Part shown: positions 63,657 through 64,000 of the stretch, one piece after another
Numbering within the stretch: position 1 is the stretch's first letter
How the letters are laid out: each line of letters opens with the position of its first letter
DNA from: JAFDZV01 sp048594725
GTDB taxonomy: Bacteria > Bacteroidota > Ignavibacteria > OLB7
DNA length: 64,000 nucleotides
Reading direction: 5' to 3'
NCBI GenBank assembly: GCA_048594725.1
Contig: JBMDXA010000115.1
Location: 62,001 to 126,000, forward strand
Notes under the pieces: generated by a model
What the model was told of the DNA's origin: nothing
What the model saw: the letters and a program-made list of their open reading frames with translations, nothing else
Databases searched by the model: none
Position numbers and translations under genes: made by a program

Positions 63657-64000
63657 AATCGTTATGGAAAGTGGGTGGACAATTGCAGGGTCTCTATATC
63701 GGATTTCGCGAAAAATCCGGCATTTCAAGCATTGTGGGATGAATGCTTGACCAAAATTGACACAAATGATACATATTCCTGACGAGAAACGGGTGATGGG
63801 AGCCATGTTTCCGCTCAAAAAAAGCGCGATCCGCCGCAGAATCGGCTATTTACCCCTTCGGAGGTCGTTGCCGGGAGGGGTACATGATAATGTCCCCTCC
63901 GGGAGCATTCCCCGGCGGAAACGGGGCGGTATTCCTTCCACGTTCCCCTCGTTCCCCCCTCCGAAAGAGAAAAAACTCCCTCCCGGCCGCAGTGGTGATA
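63657..64000. other. Region upstream of the regulator, to window end
   Basis: No gene seen. GGAGGGG...CCCCTCC at about 63877-63903 is an inverted word around TACATGATAATGT and could be an operator or weak terminator. The regulator promoter should lie near 63660-63760. Confidence 0.35.

Overview
The window reads as the chromosome of a Gram-negative, outer-membrane-bearing bacterium with fairly high G+C. An Omp85/BamA-type barrel, OmpA-like and lipoprotein genes, a fused alpha-beta 2-oxoacid dehydrogenase E1, a GlmU-like left-handed-helix protein of the kind common in Bacteroidota/Chlorobiota, and an RF2 gene with a programmed frameshift all fit the FCB group (Bacteroidota, Chlorobiota, Ignavibacteria or Kapaibacteria-like). 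That placement is inference. No rRNA, tRNA, CRISPR array or intact insertion sequence was seen.

Layout. 1-766: 5' part of a nucleotide-sugar dehydrogenase. 767-2153: no convincing gene. 2154-3785: lone unknown protein. 4159-7296: UvrA with a histone-H1-like tail. 8025-13527: lysine 6-aminotransferase, penicillin-acylase-family hydrolase and MnmA. 13752-18043: HprK-like kinase, then a MoxR AAA ATPase with its VWA partner. 18104-20324: methyltransferase and prfB. 20506-25432: four-gene two-component cluster (two kinases, two response regulators, one a sigma-54 activator). 25596-36970: envelope and metabolic genes on the minus strand (Omp85 barrel, NfeD/ClpP-class protease, GT-C-like membrane protein, OmpA/PD40 protein, fused E1, lipoprotein, GlmU-like protein). 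37154-44680: arsR-VOC-SRPBCC-uvrA-like cassette, a divergent GNAT gene and a further uvrA-like gene. 45619-46580: two tandem secreted 10-cysteine proteins. 47042-54823: a 2593-residue TcB-TcC-like (SpvB/RHS) fusion. 55142-57483: a DUF4385 protein and an exported thioredoxin/propeller protein. 57798-62387: a tandem array of small secreted proteins (six close paralogues plus one divergent member) followed by another Cys-rich exported protein. 62601-63656: a regulator with an XRE-like N terminus and a LuxR-type C terminus.

The most unusual part is the right-hand 18 kb, where almost everything encoded is exported or cell-surface. The six-copy array has a near-invariant CxCPxxGxxC motif. Paired GATATC sites 13 bp apart precede three of its copies, and a regulator gene lies close by. 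This looks like a lineage-specific secreted-protein expansion, not any family I recognise. A second theme is three UvrA-class ATPase genes in 64 kb, two of which lack the UvrB-binding insert.

Intergenic regions are rich in dispersed repeats: long perfect hairpins of the GCAAAGCCGCGAAGGCG type between convergent genes, AATCGAAAATC phrases that touch start or stop codons, a triple 31-bp tandem repeat, and two 159-bp MITE-like elements with GAGCGGATTTCA ends and TA flanks (IS630/Tc1-mariner style).
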